Below, in pieces: positions 16,450-25,737 of a stretch of DNA of 64,000 nucleotides; position 1 is the first letter of the stretch; every line of letters begins with the position of its first letter. The stretch comes from Caballeronia sp. dw_19 (lineage in GTDB: Bacteria; Pseudomonadota; Gammaproteobacteria; Burkholderiales; Burkholderiaceae). A model generated the notes under the pieces. It was given only the letters and a program-made list of their open reading frames with translations. It made no database searches and was not told where the DNA came from. The DNA lies in assembly GCF_018449515.1 (NCBI RefSeq), contig NZ_JAAVUQ010000024.1, positions 61,884 through 125,883 of the forward strand. Direction: 5' to 3'. Position numbers and translations under genes: made by a program.

Positions 16450-17369
16450 AGATTTTGCAGGTCGATCAGGATTTGACGGGTGGCGAGCGGCGTGCCGCCA
16501 AGATACACGTTCAGCAGAAAGCGCATCAGCGTCTTGCTTTGCGCGGCCGTCTGCGGGCGGCTGTAGTCGTCCTTCTCGATGTCGAGAAGGGTTTGCCCGG
16601 CGATCACCGGCCATTGCGACGGTACATCATCCGATGCGTCGCGCACACCGCGTTCGGGATCGAAGACGTATTTCTGATCGGCGAGAACCGGTTGGCGTGT
16701 GATGGTTTTATTCAACGCCATCGCGTAGCCGGTTTCGCGCAACAGCACGCGCTCGAAAGAGCGCAGCGCATGCAACGCGGGCTCACCGTGCGCGAGACGC
16801 GACAACGTCAGCACATAGTGATTGAACAACGCCGGATGCGCGTCTTCACGGGCGCAAAACTTGACGAGCAATTCGTTGACGTAAAAGCCGCATAACAACG
16901 CGTCGCCGGCAAGAGGCAACATGCCGCCGACCCATTCGGCTTGCGTCAAGGTGCGGACTTCGCCCTTCCCCGTCCACGATAACCCCAGCGGCTGGAACGT
17001 TTGCAACACGCCGCGCAATGCGGAATGCGGCCGCTTGGCGCCCTTGGCGACCAGCGCGACGCGGCCGTGATCGCGGGAAAATACGTCGAGCACGAGACTG
17101 GTCTCGCGATACGGATAGCTGTGCAGCACGAACGACGGCTGCTCCGCGATACGAAAGTCCGAGCGTGGCGCGGCGCGCGGCGGTCTTGGCGCTTTGGGTT
17201 CTTTGGGTTCTTTGGGTTCTTTCGGTGCAGCGGCTTTTGCAGACGCAGACGCCGTCCGGCGCCTTTTCGGCGCGGGCGTTGAAGGCTCGTCGGCGCTGAA
17301 GTTATCGTCGGCGAGCGGATCGGATTCTGCGTCGGAGGACTGGGTCATCCACGCGTCATTCGTACCCAT
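16446..17369 (-). CDS. recO: DNA repair protein RecO
   Basis: RecO works with RecF and RecR to load RecA onto SSB-coated single-stranded gaps. The OB-fold N-terminal domain begins around FVLHSYPYRETSLVLDVFSRDHGRVALVAKGAKRP, and the helical C-terminal domain ends in TLMRFLLNVYLGG. The 307-residue protein is longer than usual: about the first 75 residues are a disordered Ala/Lys/Pro extension encoded partly by a 9-base tandem repeat (KEP units). The start overlaps the end of era; an in-frame ATG at 17348 would also keep the whole extension. Confidence 0.93.
   Translation of the reverse strand: MGTNDAWMTQSSDAESDPLADDNFSADEPSTPAPKRRRTASASAKAAAPKEPKEPKEPKAPRPPRAAPRSDFRIAEQPSFVLHSYPYRETSLVLDVFSRDHGRVALVAKGAKRPHSALRGVLQTFQPLGLSWTGKGEVRTLTQAEWVGGMLPLAGDALLCGFYVNELLVKFCAREDAHPALFNHYVLTLSRLAHGEPALHALRSFERVLLRETGYAMALNKTITRQPVLADQKYVFDPERGVRDASDDVPSQWPVIAGQTLLDIEKDDYSRPQTAAQSKTLMRFLLNVYLGGTPLATRQILIDLQNL
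17191..17226. repeat. 9-base tandem repeat inside recO
   Basis: Four consecutive 9-base units (TCTTTGGGT-like; first and last differ by one base) encode repeated Lys-Glu-Pro in the disordered N-terminal extension of RecO. Because the unit is a multiple of three, copy-number changes would keep the frame. Confidence 0.85.
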
Positions 17370-18255
17370 AGGCGCGCAGTCCCGCTTCGTTGTCAGCCCA
17401 CCCGCTCTTCACCTTGATGAAGGTTTCAAGGTACACGGGGCCATCGAACAGCCGTTCCATGTCTTGGCGCGCTTCGGTGCTGATCTGCTTCAGCTTTGCA
17501 CCCTTCTGGCCGATGATCATCGCCTTATGCGTGTCGCGTTCCACCAGAATGGTCGCGAAAATGCGGCGCAAACGGCCTTCGGTTTCCCATTTATCGATCA
17601 TCACCGTGCTCGTGTACGGCAATTCGTCGCCGGTCCAGCGGAACACTTTCTCGCGCAGGATCTCGGCGGCGAGAAAACGCTCGCTGCGATCGGTGAGATC
17701 GTCTTCACCGTAGATAGGCGAGCCTTCCGGCAAATACGGCTTCACGACCGTCATCAAGCGCGTGATGTCATCAGCATGCTTCGCGGTCATCGGCACGATT
17801 TCCTTGAAGTCGTGCAGCGCGCTCATCTTCTGCATGAACGGGAATAACGTCGCTTTGTCGTTGACGTGATCCAGCTTGTTCGCGATCAACAGGCACGGCG
17901 TGTCGTTCGGAATCAGGTCGAGCACCTTCTGGTCGTCGGGACCGAAACGGCCCGCTTCAATCACGAACAGAATGGCATCGACGGACGTCAGCGTCGACGT
18001 CACCGCGCGGTTCAGCGAGCGGTTCAGCGCACCGCTATGCTTGGTCTGGAAACCGGGGGTATCGACGAAAATGTACTGCGCGTCGTCCAGCGTATGAATG
18101 CCGGTGATACGGTGACGCGTGGTCTGTGCCTTGCGCGACGTGATGCTGACTTTCTGCCCGACGAGCGCGTTCATCAAGGTCGATTTGCCGACGTTCGGCC
18201 GACCGACGATCGCGACCATGCCGCAGCGGAAACCAGAGGGAGTGGGTGCGTTCAT
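17356..18255 (-). CDS. era: GTPase Era
   Basis: Era binds the 3' end of 16S rRNA and helps assemble the 30S subunit. The 299-residue protein has G1 GRPNVGKST, G2 KAQTTRHR, G3 DTPGF and G4 NKLD, then a KH RNA-binding domain with IIGQKGAKLKQI near the C-terminus. Lengths and order match the family. It lies between rnc and recO and overlaps the recO start by 14 bases, in the classic rnc-era-recO arrangement. Confidence 0.97.
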   Translation of the reverse strand: MNAPTPSGFRCGMVAIVGRPNVGKSTLMNALVGQKVSITSRKAQTTRHRITGIHTLDDAQYIFVDTPGFQTKHSGALNRSLNRAVTSTLTSVDAILFVIEAGRFGPDDQKVLDLIPNDTPCLLIANKLDHVNDKATLFPFMQKMSALHDFKEIVPMTAKHADDITRLMTVVKPYLPEGSPIYGEDDLTDRSERFLAAEILREKVFRWTGDELPYTSTVMIDKWETEGRLRRIFATILVERDTHKAMIIGQKGAKLKQISTEARQDMERLFDGPVYLETFIKVKSGWADNEAGLRAYGYE

Positions 18256-18362
18256 AATGTGTGCGACTGCAGATTCGGTGAATTCGTGGGGACGCGTGGC
18301 GTCGGGATTATGCTTTTGATCGGTAGCGTGCGAGCTTTAGCGGCAGGCCTTCAAGGCTTACG

Positions 18363-19724
18363 TCAATGGCCGGTATCGGCGGCGCGTACGACGGTTTCAT
18401 CGACGCTTTCTTCAAGGTGCGCTTCTACCTTCGCTTCAACGTTCTCTGCGCCCTTTGAGGTCGTAGCAGAATGCGCGGCGGGCACGTCTTCACGCTGACG
18501 CGCGGGGGCTGCGGGCTTCTCTACCGGGGACGCGTCGGCACTTTTTGCAGCAGGCTTGTCGGCCTGTTTGTCGGCTTGCTTCGTGACCGCCTTTTCACCT
18601 GCACTATCTGCCTTCGCGACGCTTTTTTCCACCGGGTTATGCACAGCTTTATCCACTGCTGGCTCGACGTGCGCAACCGATGGCTTGTCCGTCCCCTCGC
18701 TTCCGACCGCCGGCACCTCGGCCGCTACTTTCTCGGCCTTCTCCGACTTCTCCGCCCGATGAATCGTCGCCCGCTCGGTTTTCTCGGCGCCGGCAAATGC
18801 ACCCGCCGACGGTTCCACATGCGATGCGCGAATCACCGCGAAGGGCGCAGTGGCCGGACGCTCGGGATCGTTATGCGTATTGCTGCCATGGCCAGCGCCA
18901 TTGCTATTACTAGCGGCACGCGCACGCTCACGACGGTCCGGTGCACGCAAGTCGAGCGCCGCCTGCACGCCCGTCACGCCCGGCACGATTTCCAGTTCCG
19001 CCAGCTTGGCCGCGCGCGATCCCTTGCGCTTCGGCTTCGCCGTCATGGCCGGCGCGGCGGAAGCCAACTCATCGAGCGCCTTCTTCGCCGCTGCCTGTTC
19101 GGCCGCGCGCCGGCTCGCACCGGAACCCGATACCTTCACATCGAGCTTCGGCACCGTGCATTCCACTTCGAATTGCTGGTTATGCGCCGCGCCGTGCGTG
19201 GCCACGACCGTATAGGTCGGCAATGCAATCTTGTGGCCCTGCAGATATTCCTGCAGCAGCGTCTTCGCGTCTTTACCGATCGTGCGTGGATCGATGTGAT
19301 CGAGGATTGGCGTGTAGAGCCGCTTGATGACCTGAAGCGCGGCATCAAAACCACCGTCCAGAAACACCGCCCCGAAGATCGCTTCGAGCGTGTCAGCCAA
19401 TATGGACGGGCGCCGGAAGCCGCCGCTGCGCAACTCGCCCTCGCCCAGCCGCAACGCCTCCGAGACGTCGAGTGCCTGTGCAATCTCATAAAGCGACTGC
19501 TGCTTGACGAGATTTGCCCGGACGCGAGACAGGTCGCCCTCGTCGAGTTTTGCGAATCGTTGGAACAAAAGCGCAGCCACCACGCAATTTAGAACGGAAT
19601 CTCCGAGAAATTCGAGTCGTTCATTGTGCGTGGCACTGTGACTGCGGTGGGTCATCGCCTGGCGCAGCAATTCCGCATTGCGAAATTCGTACTGGAGCCG
19701 GCTTTCCAACGGGGTTGAGGGCAT
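18363..19724 (-). CDS. rnc: Ribonuclease III with a long C-terminal tail
   Basis: RNase III cuts double-stranded RNA in rRNA precursors and many mRNAs. The catalytic domain (1-150) has the signature ERLEFLGDSVLN with Glu38 and Asp42, and Asp111/Glu114 in DTLEAIFGAVFLDGG. The double-stranded-RNA-binding domain covers about 154-222 and ends KKALDEL. Residues 223-453 are a low-complexity Ala/Lys/Glu tail with repeated motifs such as EKSEKAEKVA and KQADKQADK. It is twice the length of the E. coli enzyme. It precedes era in the transcription order. Confidence 0.95.
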   Translation of the reverse strand: MPSTPLESRLQYEFRNAELLRQAMTHRSHSATHNERLEFLGDSVLNCVVAALLFQRFAKLDEGDLSRVRANLVKQQSLYEIAQALDVSEALRLGEGELRSGGFRRPSILADTLEAIFGAVFLDGGFDAALQVIKRLYTPILDHIDPRTIGKDAKTLLQEYLQGHKIALPTYTVVATHGAAHNQQFEVECTVPKLDVKVSGSGASRRAAEQAAAKKALDELASAAPAMTAKPKRKGSRAAKLAELEIVPGVTGVQAALDLRAPDRRERARAASNSNGAGHGSNTHNDPERPATAPFAVIRASHVEPSAGAFAGAEKTERATIHRAEKSEKAEKVAAEVPAVGSEGTDKPSVAHVEPAVDKAVHNPVEKSVAKADSAGEKAVTKQADKQADKPAAKSADASPVEKPAAPARQREDVPAAHSATTSKGAENVEAKVEAHLEESVDETVVRAADTGH

Positions 19725-19936
19725 GGGCAGAGTATAACGCGGGCGCCGGGAGGGGCGAATCCGGCTGAAAGGCCGGAAAACCGCAAGGAAAATGACACGA
19801 CAAGCACACGTTAGCCGCGATTCTTCGTGCTGTTTCTAGGCGGCTCAACGATGACTTGCAATAACAACTACGCCGCGATGACGCGGCGTAGTGGTCGAAC
19901 GAAATTACTGCTGGTGATGCTGATCAAAACCGCGCT

Positions 19937-20833
19937 TCAATGGAACACCCCAACGCGCTTCAAACTGCTGAAGTTCATCCAGATAAAGAATGCGCGCCCG
20001 ACAATATTCGCATCAGGCACGAAGCCCCAATAACGGCTGTCTGCGCTGTTATCGCGATTGTCGCCCATCATGAAATAGTTGCCCGCCGGCACTTTGCAAA
20101 TGACACCTTGAGCGTTGTAATTGCAGTTGTCGCGGAACGGGAAGTCGTCGGCGCCAATCACGAACGGCGGCACTTGCGCGTTATTCAGGATCGCATTCTT
20201 GCGGCCGTCGAGATCTTCTTCGAACTGCTTTGCATAACCAATGCGTTCGTCGTCGAAGAAATCAGGCAATGACGTTTCCGGAACCGGCTTGCCATTGATG
20301 GTCAGCTTCTTGTCCTGGTACGCAACGGTGTCGCCGGGAAGGCCGATCACGCGCTTGATGTAATCCACCGACTCGTCTTTCGGATAACGGAACACAACCA
20401 CGTCACCGCGCTTGAGCGGCGTGCCGCTGGTCAGCTTGGTATTGCTGATCGGCAAACGCAGGCCATATTCGAATTTATTGACGAGGATGAAATCGCCGAC
20501 CAGCAACGTAGGCACCATGGATCCCGACGGAATCTTGAATGGTTCGACTACGAACGAGCGCACCACGAACACCACCAGGATCACCGGAAAGAAGCTCGCG
20601 GAATATTCGAGGTACCACGGCTGGCGGAGCTTTTCATCGCGCAGGCGAGCGCGTGTTTGCGGCGCGTTTTCGTCGGCGAAACGGGGTTCAAGGCGTGCCT
20701 GCTGCTGATCGAATTCCACTACCGCTGCGTCTGCTGCGCGACGCCGTTTCGGCTCGAACACCAGTTTGTCGAACACCCACGCAATCCCCGTCACGATGAC
20801 GAGCACCAAAAGAATCAACGCAAAATTCATCAA
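19937..20833 (-). CDS. lepB: Signal peptidase I
   Basis: LepB is the membrane protease that removes signal peptides from exported proteins. The 298-residue protein has two N-terminal membrane segments (about 4-21 and 78-97), the catalytic Ser105 in IPSGSMVPTL and the general-base Lys160 in YIKRVIGLPGD, plus the box GDNRDNSADSRYWG. It follows lepA with an 18-base gap, the standard lepA-lepB pair. Confidence 0.97.
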   Translation of the reverse strand: MMNFALILLVLVIVTGIAWVFDKLVFEPKRRRAADAAVVEFDQQQARLEPRFADENAPQTRARLRDEKLRQPWYLEYSASFFPVILVVFVVRSFVVEPFKIPSGSMVPTLLVGDFILVNKFEYGLRLPISNTKLTSGTPLKRGDVVVFRYPKDESVDYIKRVIGLPGDTVAYQDKKLTINGKPVPETSLPDFFDDERIGYAKQFEEDLDGRKNAILNNAQVPPFVIGADDFPFRDNCNYNAQGVICKVPAGNYFMMGDNRDNSADSRYWGFVPDANIVGRAFFIWMNFSSLKRVGVFH

Positions 20834-20851
20834 TCGTTTCCGGTTGTTTTA

Positions 20852-22642
20852 TTAATCTTCGACGCGAAGAATCGCAAGGAAAGCTTCTTGCGGAATCTCG
20901 ACCGAACCGACTTGCTTCATGCGCTTCTTGCCGGCCTTCTGCTTTTCCAGAAGCTTTTTCTTTCGCGAGATATCGCCGCCGTAGCACTTTGCCAGAACGT
21001 TCTTACGCAATGCTTTAATGTTTTCGCGCGCGATAATGTTCGCGCCAATAGTTGCCTGGATTGCCACGTCGTACATTTGCCGCGGAATCAGTTCGCGCAT
21101 CTTCGACGCCACTTCACGCCCACGATGCTGGCTTTGCGACCGGTGCACGATCACCGACAACGCGTCGACTTTATCGCCGTTGATCAGCATGTCGACCTTC
21201 ACCACATCCGACGCGCGATATTCCTTGAACTCATAGTCCATGGACGCATAACCACGCGACGTGGACTTCAGCCGGTCGAAGAAATCCAGCACGATTTCCG
21301 CCATCGGGATTTCGTAGGTGAGTTGAACCTGACGCCCGTGATACAGCATGTTGATCTGCGAACCGCGCTTGTTCGTGCAAAGCGTGATCACCGCGCCCAC
21401 GTATTCCTGCGGCATGTACAGGTTCACGGTCACGATCGGCTCGCGCACTTCTTCAATGTACGAAGGCTCCGGCATCTTGGCCGGGTTCTCGACCTGAATC
21501 AGCGTGCCATCGCGCTTCACGACTTCGTACACCACGGTCGGGGCCGTGGTGATGAGGTCCATGTCGAACTCGCGTTCCAGCCGTTCCTGCACGATCTCCA
21601 TGTGCAGTAGACCGAGAAAGCCGCATCGGAAACCGAAACCCAGTGCTTGCGACACTTCGGGCTCGTATTGCAGCGAGGAGTCGTTCAGCTTCAGTTTTTC
21701 CAGCGATTCACGCAGTGCGTCGTACTGATTCGCTTCGATCGGATACAAACCCGCGAACACTTGCGGCTTCACTTCCTTGAAACCTGGCAGCGGCGTTTCG
21801 GCCGGGCGCGCGACGGTAGTCACCGTGTCGCCGACTTTCGCCGCCTGCAATTCCTTGATGCCCGCGATGATGAAGCCCACCTGCCCCGCCGACAGCGACG
21901 CGAGATTCGTGGCTTTCGGCGCGAACACGCCGAGACTTTCGACCGGATAAACCGCGCCGGACGCCATCATCTTGATCTTTTCCTTCGGGCGCAGCGTGCC
22001 GTTCTTGATGCGCACGAGCATGACCACGCCGACGTAATTATCGAACCATGAATCAATAATCAGCGCCTGCAACGGTGCGTCCGGATCGCCCTTCGGCGGC
22101 GGCACTTTGGCAATCAGCGCCTCGAGCACGTCGGTCACGCCGAGGCCGGTCTTCGCGCTGCAACGCGCGGCATCGGTTGCATCAATGCCGATCACATCTT
22201 CGATTTCTGAAATTGCGTTCTCGGGGTCTGCCGCGGGCAGGTCGATCTTGTTCAGGACCGGCACGACTTCCACGCCCAGTTCGATCGCCATGTAGCAATT
22301 GGCGACCGTCTGCGCTTCCACGCCCTGGCTGGCGTCGACCACGAGCAGCGCGCCTTCGCAAGCGGACAGCGAGCGGCTGACCTCGTACGAGAAGTCGACG
22401 TGGCCCGGGGTGTCGATGAGATTCAGGTTGTAGACCTGACCGTCGAGCGCTTTGTAGCTCAGTGCCGCAGTTTGCGCCTTGATGGTGATGCCGCGTTCAC
22501 GCTCGAGATCCATGGAGTCGAGCACCTGCGCGTCCATCTCGCGGTCGGACAAGCCGCCGCACAACTGGATGATGCGATCGGCCAGCGTCGACTTGCCGTG
22601 GTCGATGTGCGCAATGATCGAGAAGTTACGAATATGATTCAT
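20852..22642 (-). CDS. lepA: Elongation factor 4 (LepA)
   Basis: LepA is a ribosome-bound translational GTPase related to EF-G, linked to initiation and 30S assembly. The 596-residue product starts MNHIRNFSIIAHIDHGKSTLADR with the P-loop, then GITIKAQTA, DTPGHVDF and NKIDLP. The LepA-specific C-terminal domain ends KQVGSVEIPQEAFLAILRVED. It is full length. Confidence 0.97.
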   Translation of the reverse strand: MNHIRNFSIIAHIDHGKSTLADRIIQLCGGLSDREMDAQVLDSMDLERERGITIKAQTAALSYKALDGQVYNLNLIDTPGHVDFSYEVSRSLSACEGALLVVDASQGVEAQTVANCYMAIELGVEVVPVLNKIDLPAADPENAISEIEDVIGIDATDAARCSAKTGLGVTDVLEALIAKVPPPKGDPDAPLQALIIDSWFDNYVGVVMLVRIKNGTLRPKEKIKMMASGAVYPVESLGVFAPKATNLASLSAGQVGFIIAGIKELQAAKVGDTVTTVARPAETPLPGFKEVKPQVFAGLYPIEANQYDALRESLEKLKLNDSSLQYEPEVSQALGFGFRCGFLGLLHMEIVQERLEREFDMDLITTAPTVVYEVVKRDGTLIQVENPAKMPEPSYIEEVREPIVTVNLYMPQEYVGAVITLCTNKRGSQINMLYHGRQVQLTYEIPMAEIVLDFFDRLKSTSRGYASMDYEFKEYRASDVVKVDMLINGDKVDALSVIVHRSQSQHRGREVASKMRELIPRQMYDVAIQATIGANIIARENIKALRKNVLAKCYGGDISRKKKLLEKQKAGKKRMKQVGSVEIPQEAFLAILRVED

Positions 22643-22773
22643 TCAGTGCCGATCAAGCAAAAAGGCGCGCCCAGACAAACGCGGAGCACGCCTTGAAAAT
22701 GGGGGTGAAAAACTTGTCTATTTTAGCCGAAAAGGCGGGCCGACGGCGGATTTTACGGGAAAGGTCCGATTGC

Positions 22774-23058
22774 TCAGGGACTTAGGCGCGTGCCAGGCGC
22801 GGTTGAAAGCGTGCTTTGGTGCGTGCTTTGAAGGGCATCCCGCACTCGGGTTTCGTCCAGCCGGTAATGGCATAACTCCACGCCATCCAGCACCAGCACG
22901 GGAACGAGTTCGTCGTATAACGCTTCGAGCTCAGGATCGGCGTCGATATCGATCCACTCGATAGCGACGCCGAACTCAGCCGCAATCGGCTCAAGCCCGG
23001 CGCGCAAGTCTTCGCACAAGTGGCACCACGCGCGCCCATAAAGCTTAAGCGCGCTCAT
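22774..23058 (-). CDS. Glutaredoxin-family thioredoxin-fold protein
   Basis: This 94-residue protein has a Cys-x-x-Cys redox site (CHLC) at residues 12-15 after a short strand (LKLYGRAW), then VPVLVLDGVEL with the cis-Pro region of thioredoxin folds. It matches the small DUF836-type glutaredoxin-like proteins. It lies five bases downstream of the mucD stop, so it is probably translated as part of the rpoE-mucABD operon. Its substrate is unknown. Confidence 0.85.
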   Translation of the reverse strand: MSALKLYGRAWCHLCEDLRAGLEPIAAEFGVAIEWIDIDADPELEALYDELVPVLVLDGVELCHYRLDETRVRDALQSTHQSTLSTAPGTRLSP

Positions 23059-23063
23059 CGTGC

Positions 23064-24671
23064 TTATTTCTGCGCCGGCGCACGCGGGCGCAACGGCACG
23101 AACTGCGTGTTGTCCCCACGACGCACCAGCACCGCGACCATCTTGCTCGGGTCGACGTTTTGCGCGACAGCGTCGAATTGCTTCGCGCTCGTGATATCCG
23201 TATCGCCGATCCGCAGGATGATGTCGCCCTTCTGGAAGCCGGCACGCGCCGCCGGACCCTCCACCGCGTCCACCGTCACACCGTTCGTGAGTTTCAGCGC
23301 CTTCTTCTGGTCAGCCGGAATGTCGCTCACTGCAATGCCGAGCGTGTTGCTCGCGCTCGCCTTCGGCGGCGGCGTCTTCTTGGTCTCGGCCTTCGCGACC
23401 TTGTCCGGCTGCATTTCCGCAATGGTGATCGGCAGATCGCGCGACTCGCCCTTGCGCCATACGGTGATCGTCGCCTTCGTGCCCGGCTTCGTGTCACCGA
23501 CCATGCGCGGCAGATCCGTCGCCGTGGCCACGTCGTGGCCGTTGTACTTCAGGATAATGTCGCCTGGCTGGATACCCGCCTTGTCGGCCGGGCCGCCCGC
23601 TTCCACACTGCTCACCAGCGCGCCCTGCGCCTTCGGAAGCCCAAGCGAATCCGCCACTTCCTTCGTGACCTCGCCGATCGCCACGGCAATGCGGCCGCGC
23701 GTGACCTTGCCCGTCGTCTTCAGTTGATCGGCGACGCGCATGGCTTCATCAATAGGAATCGCGAACGAAATTCCCATGAAGCCGCCCGTACGGCTGTAGA
23801 TCTGCGAGTTGATGCCGATCACCTCGCCCGCCATGTTGATCAGCGGACCACCCGAATTGCCCGGATTCACCGCGACATCGGTCTGGATAAACGGCAGATA
23901 GTCACCCGTGTCACGCCCCTTCGCGCTGACGATACCCGCCGTCACCGTGTTGTCGAGCCCGAACGGCGAACCGATTGCCAACACCCATTCGCCGACACGT
24001 ACCTTGTTCGAATCGCCGATGGTAATGGCCGGCAGGCTCGTCGCCTGGATCTTGACGACCGCCACGTCCGTGCGCTCATCGACACCGATCAGCTTCGCCT
24101 TGAATTCACGCTTGTCCGTGAGCGTGACGTAGATGGTGTCCGCGTCGTCGACCACGTGGGCATTGGTCATCACGTAACCATCGGCCGACATGATGAAACC
24201 CGAGCCCACGCCGCTGCTCTGCTCCGAATTGTCCTGATTGTCAGGGCTGTCCTGCGGTGCACTGCGATTACCCTGGCTGCCGCCGCTGTCGCCACCCTGG
24301 TCGCCGCCGCTACCACCACCGTTGCCGCCACCGCTTCCACCGCCGCCGCGCGGCGTGCCGGGCATCGGAATGCCGAAGAAACGGCGAAAGAACTCCGACA
24401 TGTCGCCGTCGTCCATGCCGGGCGGCAAGCCATGCAGATCGCTGCTACTGCTGCTGACGCGGGTTGTCGTACGAATATTGACGACCGACGGACCCACTTT
24501 ATCGACGAGTGTGGTGAAGTCGGGCAAATTCACTCCCGGCACCGCGACCGGTGTGGCGGCCGGCGCCGGCGTCGACGCGGGCGCCGCTGCTGTGGCCGCG
24601 AAAGTCGCGAGCGGCAGGCATGCGGCAAGCGCCGCGGCCGCGAAATAGGTGCGCAGCGAGAGATTGCTCAT
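23064..24671 (-). CDS. mucD: Periplasmic serine protease, DegP/MucD type
   Basis: This HtrA-family protease degrades misfolded envelope proteins and feeds back on sigma-E signalling. The 535-residue precursor has a signal peptide (to about ATFAATAAA). A glycine-rich linker lies at about 100-135, the trypsin-like domain has His in TNAHVVDD, Asp in DVAVVK and Ser in NPGNSGGPL, and two PDZ domains follow (QGALVSSVEAGGPADKAG and NGVTVDAVEGPAARAG). It stands downstream of mucB in the expected order. Confidence 0.95.
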   Translation of the reverse strand: MSNLSLRTYFAAAALAACLPLATFAATAAAPASTPAPAATPVAVPGVNLPDFTTLVDKVGPSVVNIRTTTRVSSSSSDLHGLPPGMDDGDMSEFFRRFFGIPMPGTPRGGGGSGGGNGGGSGGDQGGDSGGSQGNRSAPQDSPDNQDNSEQSSGVGSGFIMSADGYVMTNAHVVDDADTIYVTLTDKREFKAKLIGVDERTDVAVVKIQATSLPAITIGDSNKVRVGEWVLAIGSPFGLDNTVTAGIVSAKGRDTGDYLPFIQTDVAVNPGNSGGPLINMAGEVIGINSQIYSRTGGFMGISFAIPIDEAMRVADQLKTTGKVTRGRIAVAIGEVTKEVADSLGLPKAQGALVSSVEAGGPADKAGIQPGDIILKYNGHDVATATDLPRMVGDTKPGTKATITVWRKGESRDLPITIAEMQPDKVAKAETKKTPPPKASASNTLGIAVSDIPADQKKALKLTNGVTVDAVEGPAARAGFQKGDIILRIGDTDITSAKQFDAVAQNVDPSKMVAVLVRRGDNTQFVPLRPRAPAQK

Positions 24672-24690
24672 ATCGTGGTGGACCGAGGAA

Positions 24691-25734
24691 TTACTTGGAA
24701 GGCTTGTATTCTATGGCAGAAGCAAATTGCTGCAACGTGGCCTGGGGCACTTCGCCAAGCAAGGTAATCCAGAAATCCCCGCGGCGCTTGACCAACACGT
24801 GTGTAGCACCGCTGTCTCCAGCCCCTTCCTTGCGCGAATTTTTTTCCACGGGCTCGACAAAAATCGAGATTGCCGCGAGTCCGTCAGAGAAAACAGCCTG
24901 ATCGACGGGAATGGGCGGCTGGCCCTGTTCACGCGACGCCATCGGCCGGCGCAACTCCCGAATCTCGCGGAAACCCGCCACGGCAGGCGTTATTTTCCAG
25001 CCCTGCGCTTCCATATCGACAGGCTCAACCGGCGGACGCACGACCGTCCATCCGGCTATGTTCTTGATCCCGTTCGCAATGGCAGCGCGGTCCACGGAAC
25101 CGCCAATCTGCACTTGCGAGAATGAAAGCTGTTCAAGCACCTGGCCGTCGGGCCCAAGCGTCTGCGCGCGCAGCAGAAGACCGGTTTTCGAATCGGCCCA
25201 GAGCTTGTAGGCAAAGCGCAAGGCATCTTTCGGATCGAGCTCGATCACCTGGCTGTCGATCCCGGCTACACGGTCCGGACCCAGCATTTTGGGCTCATAC
25301 ACCGTCAGGACCTGCTCGCTGCTGGTCGTCAGCAACGACGGAAACGCGTCCTTGTTCAGACGTTTTTCGACGATTACCAAATGCCGTTCGGGTACGAACG
25401 TGTACATGTCGTCGTCGTGGCGAAGCATCTTGCGAGGCGCGCCGTCCAGACTTTCCAGCGACTCGAACTCACCGTCGCTGCGCGCCGCCGAATGGGTAAT
25501 CCGCGACGATTGCACCGTTGTCCCACGCTGGTAGACGAAGGTGCCCTCGTAGTTCTGCTGCTGTGCGGCGTCGTGAATCCGGTTGAGCAGTTCCGCAGCG
25601 GACTTGCGCGCGGCGGCAGAATCGTCGCCTTGCGCAAAAGCACTCGATGCCGCGGATAACAACGCGGCTGCGCAGAACATCAACGCCGGCAACCGCCCCC
25701 AATGAGTCGTTTTCTTCAACCGCACACGTTGCAT
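24691..25734 (-). CDS. mucB: Sigma-E regulatory protein MucB/RseB
   Basis: MucB/RseB is periplasmic. It binds the anti-sigma factor MucA/RseA and shields it from DegS-type cleavage until lipids or LPS intermediates are sensed. The 347-residue precursor has a signal peptide ending near SSAFAQG. The larger LolA-like N-terminal domain contains the YEGTFVYQRG segment typical of the family, and the smaller C-terminal domain ends in IEYKPSK. The gene starts three bases after the mucA stop. Confidence 0.93.
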   Translation of the reverse strand: MQRVRLKKTTHWGRLPALMFCAAALLSAASSAFAQGDDSAAARKSAAELLNRIHDAAQQQNYEGTFVYQRGTTVQSSRITHSAARSDGEFESLESLDGAPRKMLRHDDDMYTFVPERHLVIVEKRLNKDAFPSLLTTSSEQVLTVYEPKMLGPDRVAGIDSQVIELDPKDALRFAYKLWADSKTGLLLRAQTLGPDGQVLEQLSFSQVQIGGSVDRAAIANGIKNIAGWTVVRPPVEPVDMEAQGWKITPAVAGFREIRELRRPMASREQGQPPIPVDQAVFSDGLAAISIFVEPVEKNSRKEGAGDSGATHVLVKRRGDFWITLLGEVPQATLQQFASAIEYKPSK

Positions 25735-25737
25735 CAG

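Noticed and set aside
24290..24360. Glycine-rich repeat in MucD as a possible CRISPR-like or mobile feature
   Set aside because: It encodes a simple Gly/Ser linker between signal sequence and protease domain, which is common in HtrA proteins. No CRISPR array is visible anywhere in the window.
23160..24767. 535-residue plus-strand frame opposite mucD
   Set aside because: It is a shadow of mucD. It is Arg/His-rich, as reverse-strand frames of GC-rich genes are.
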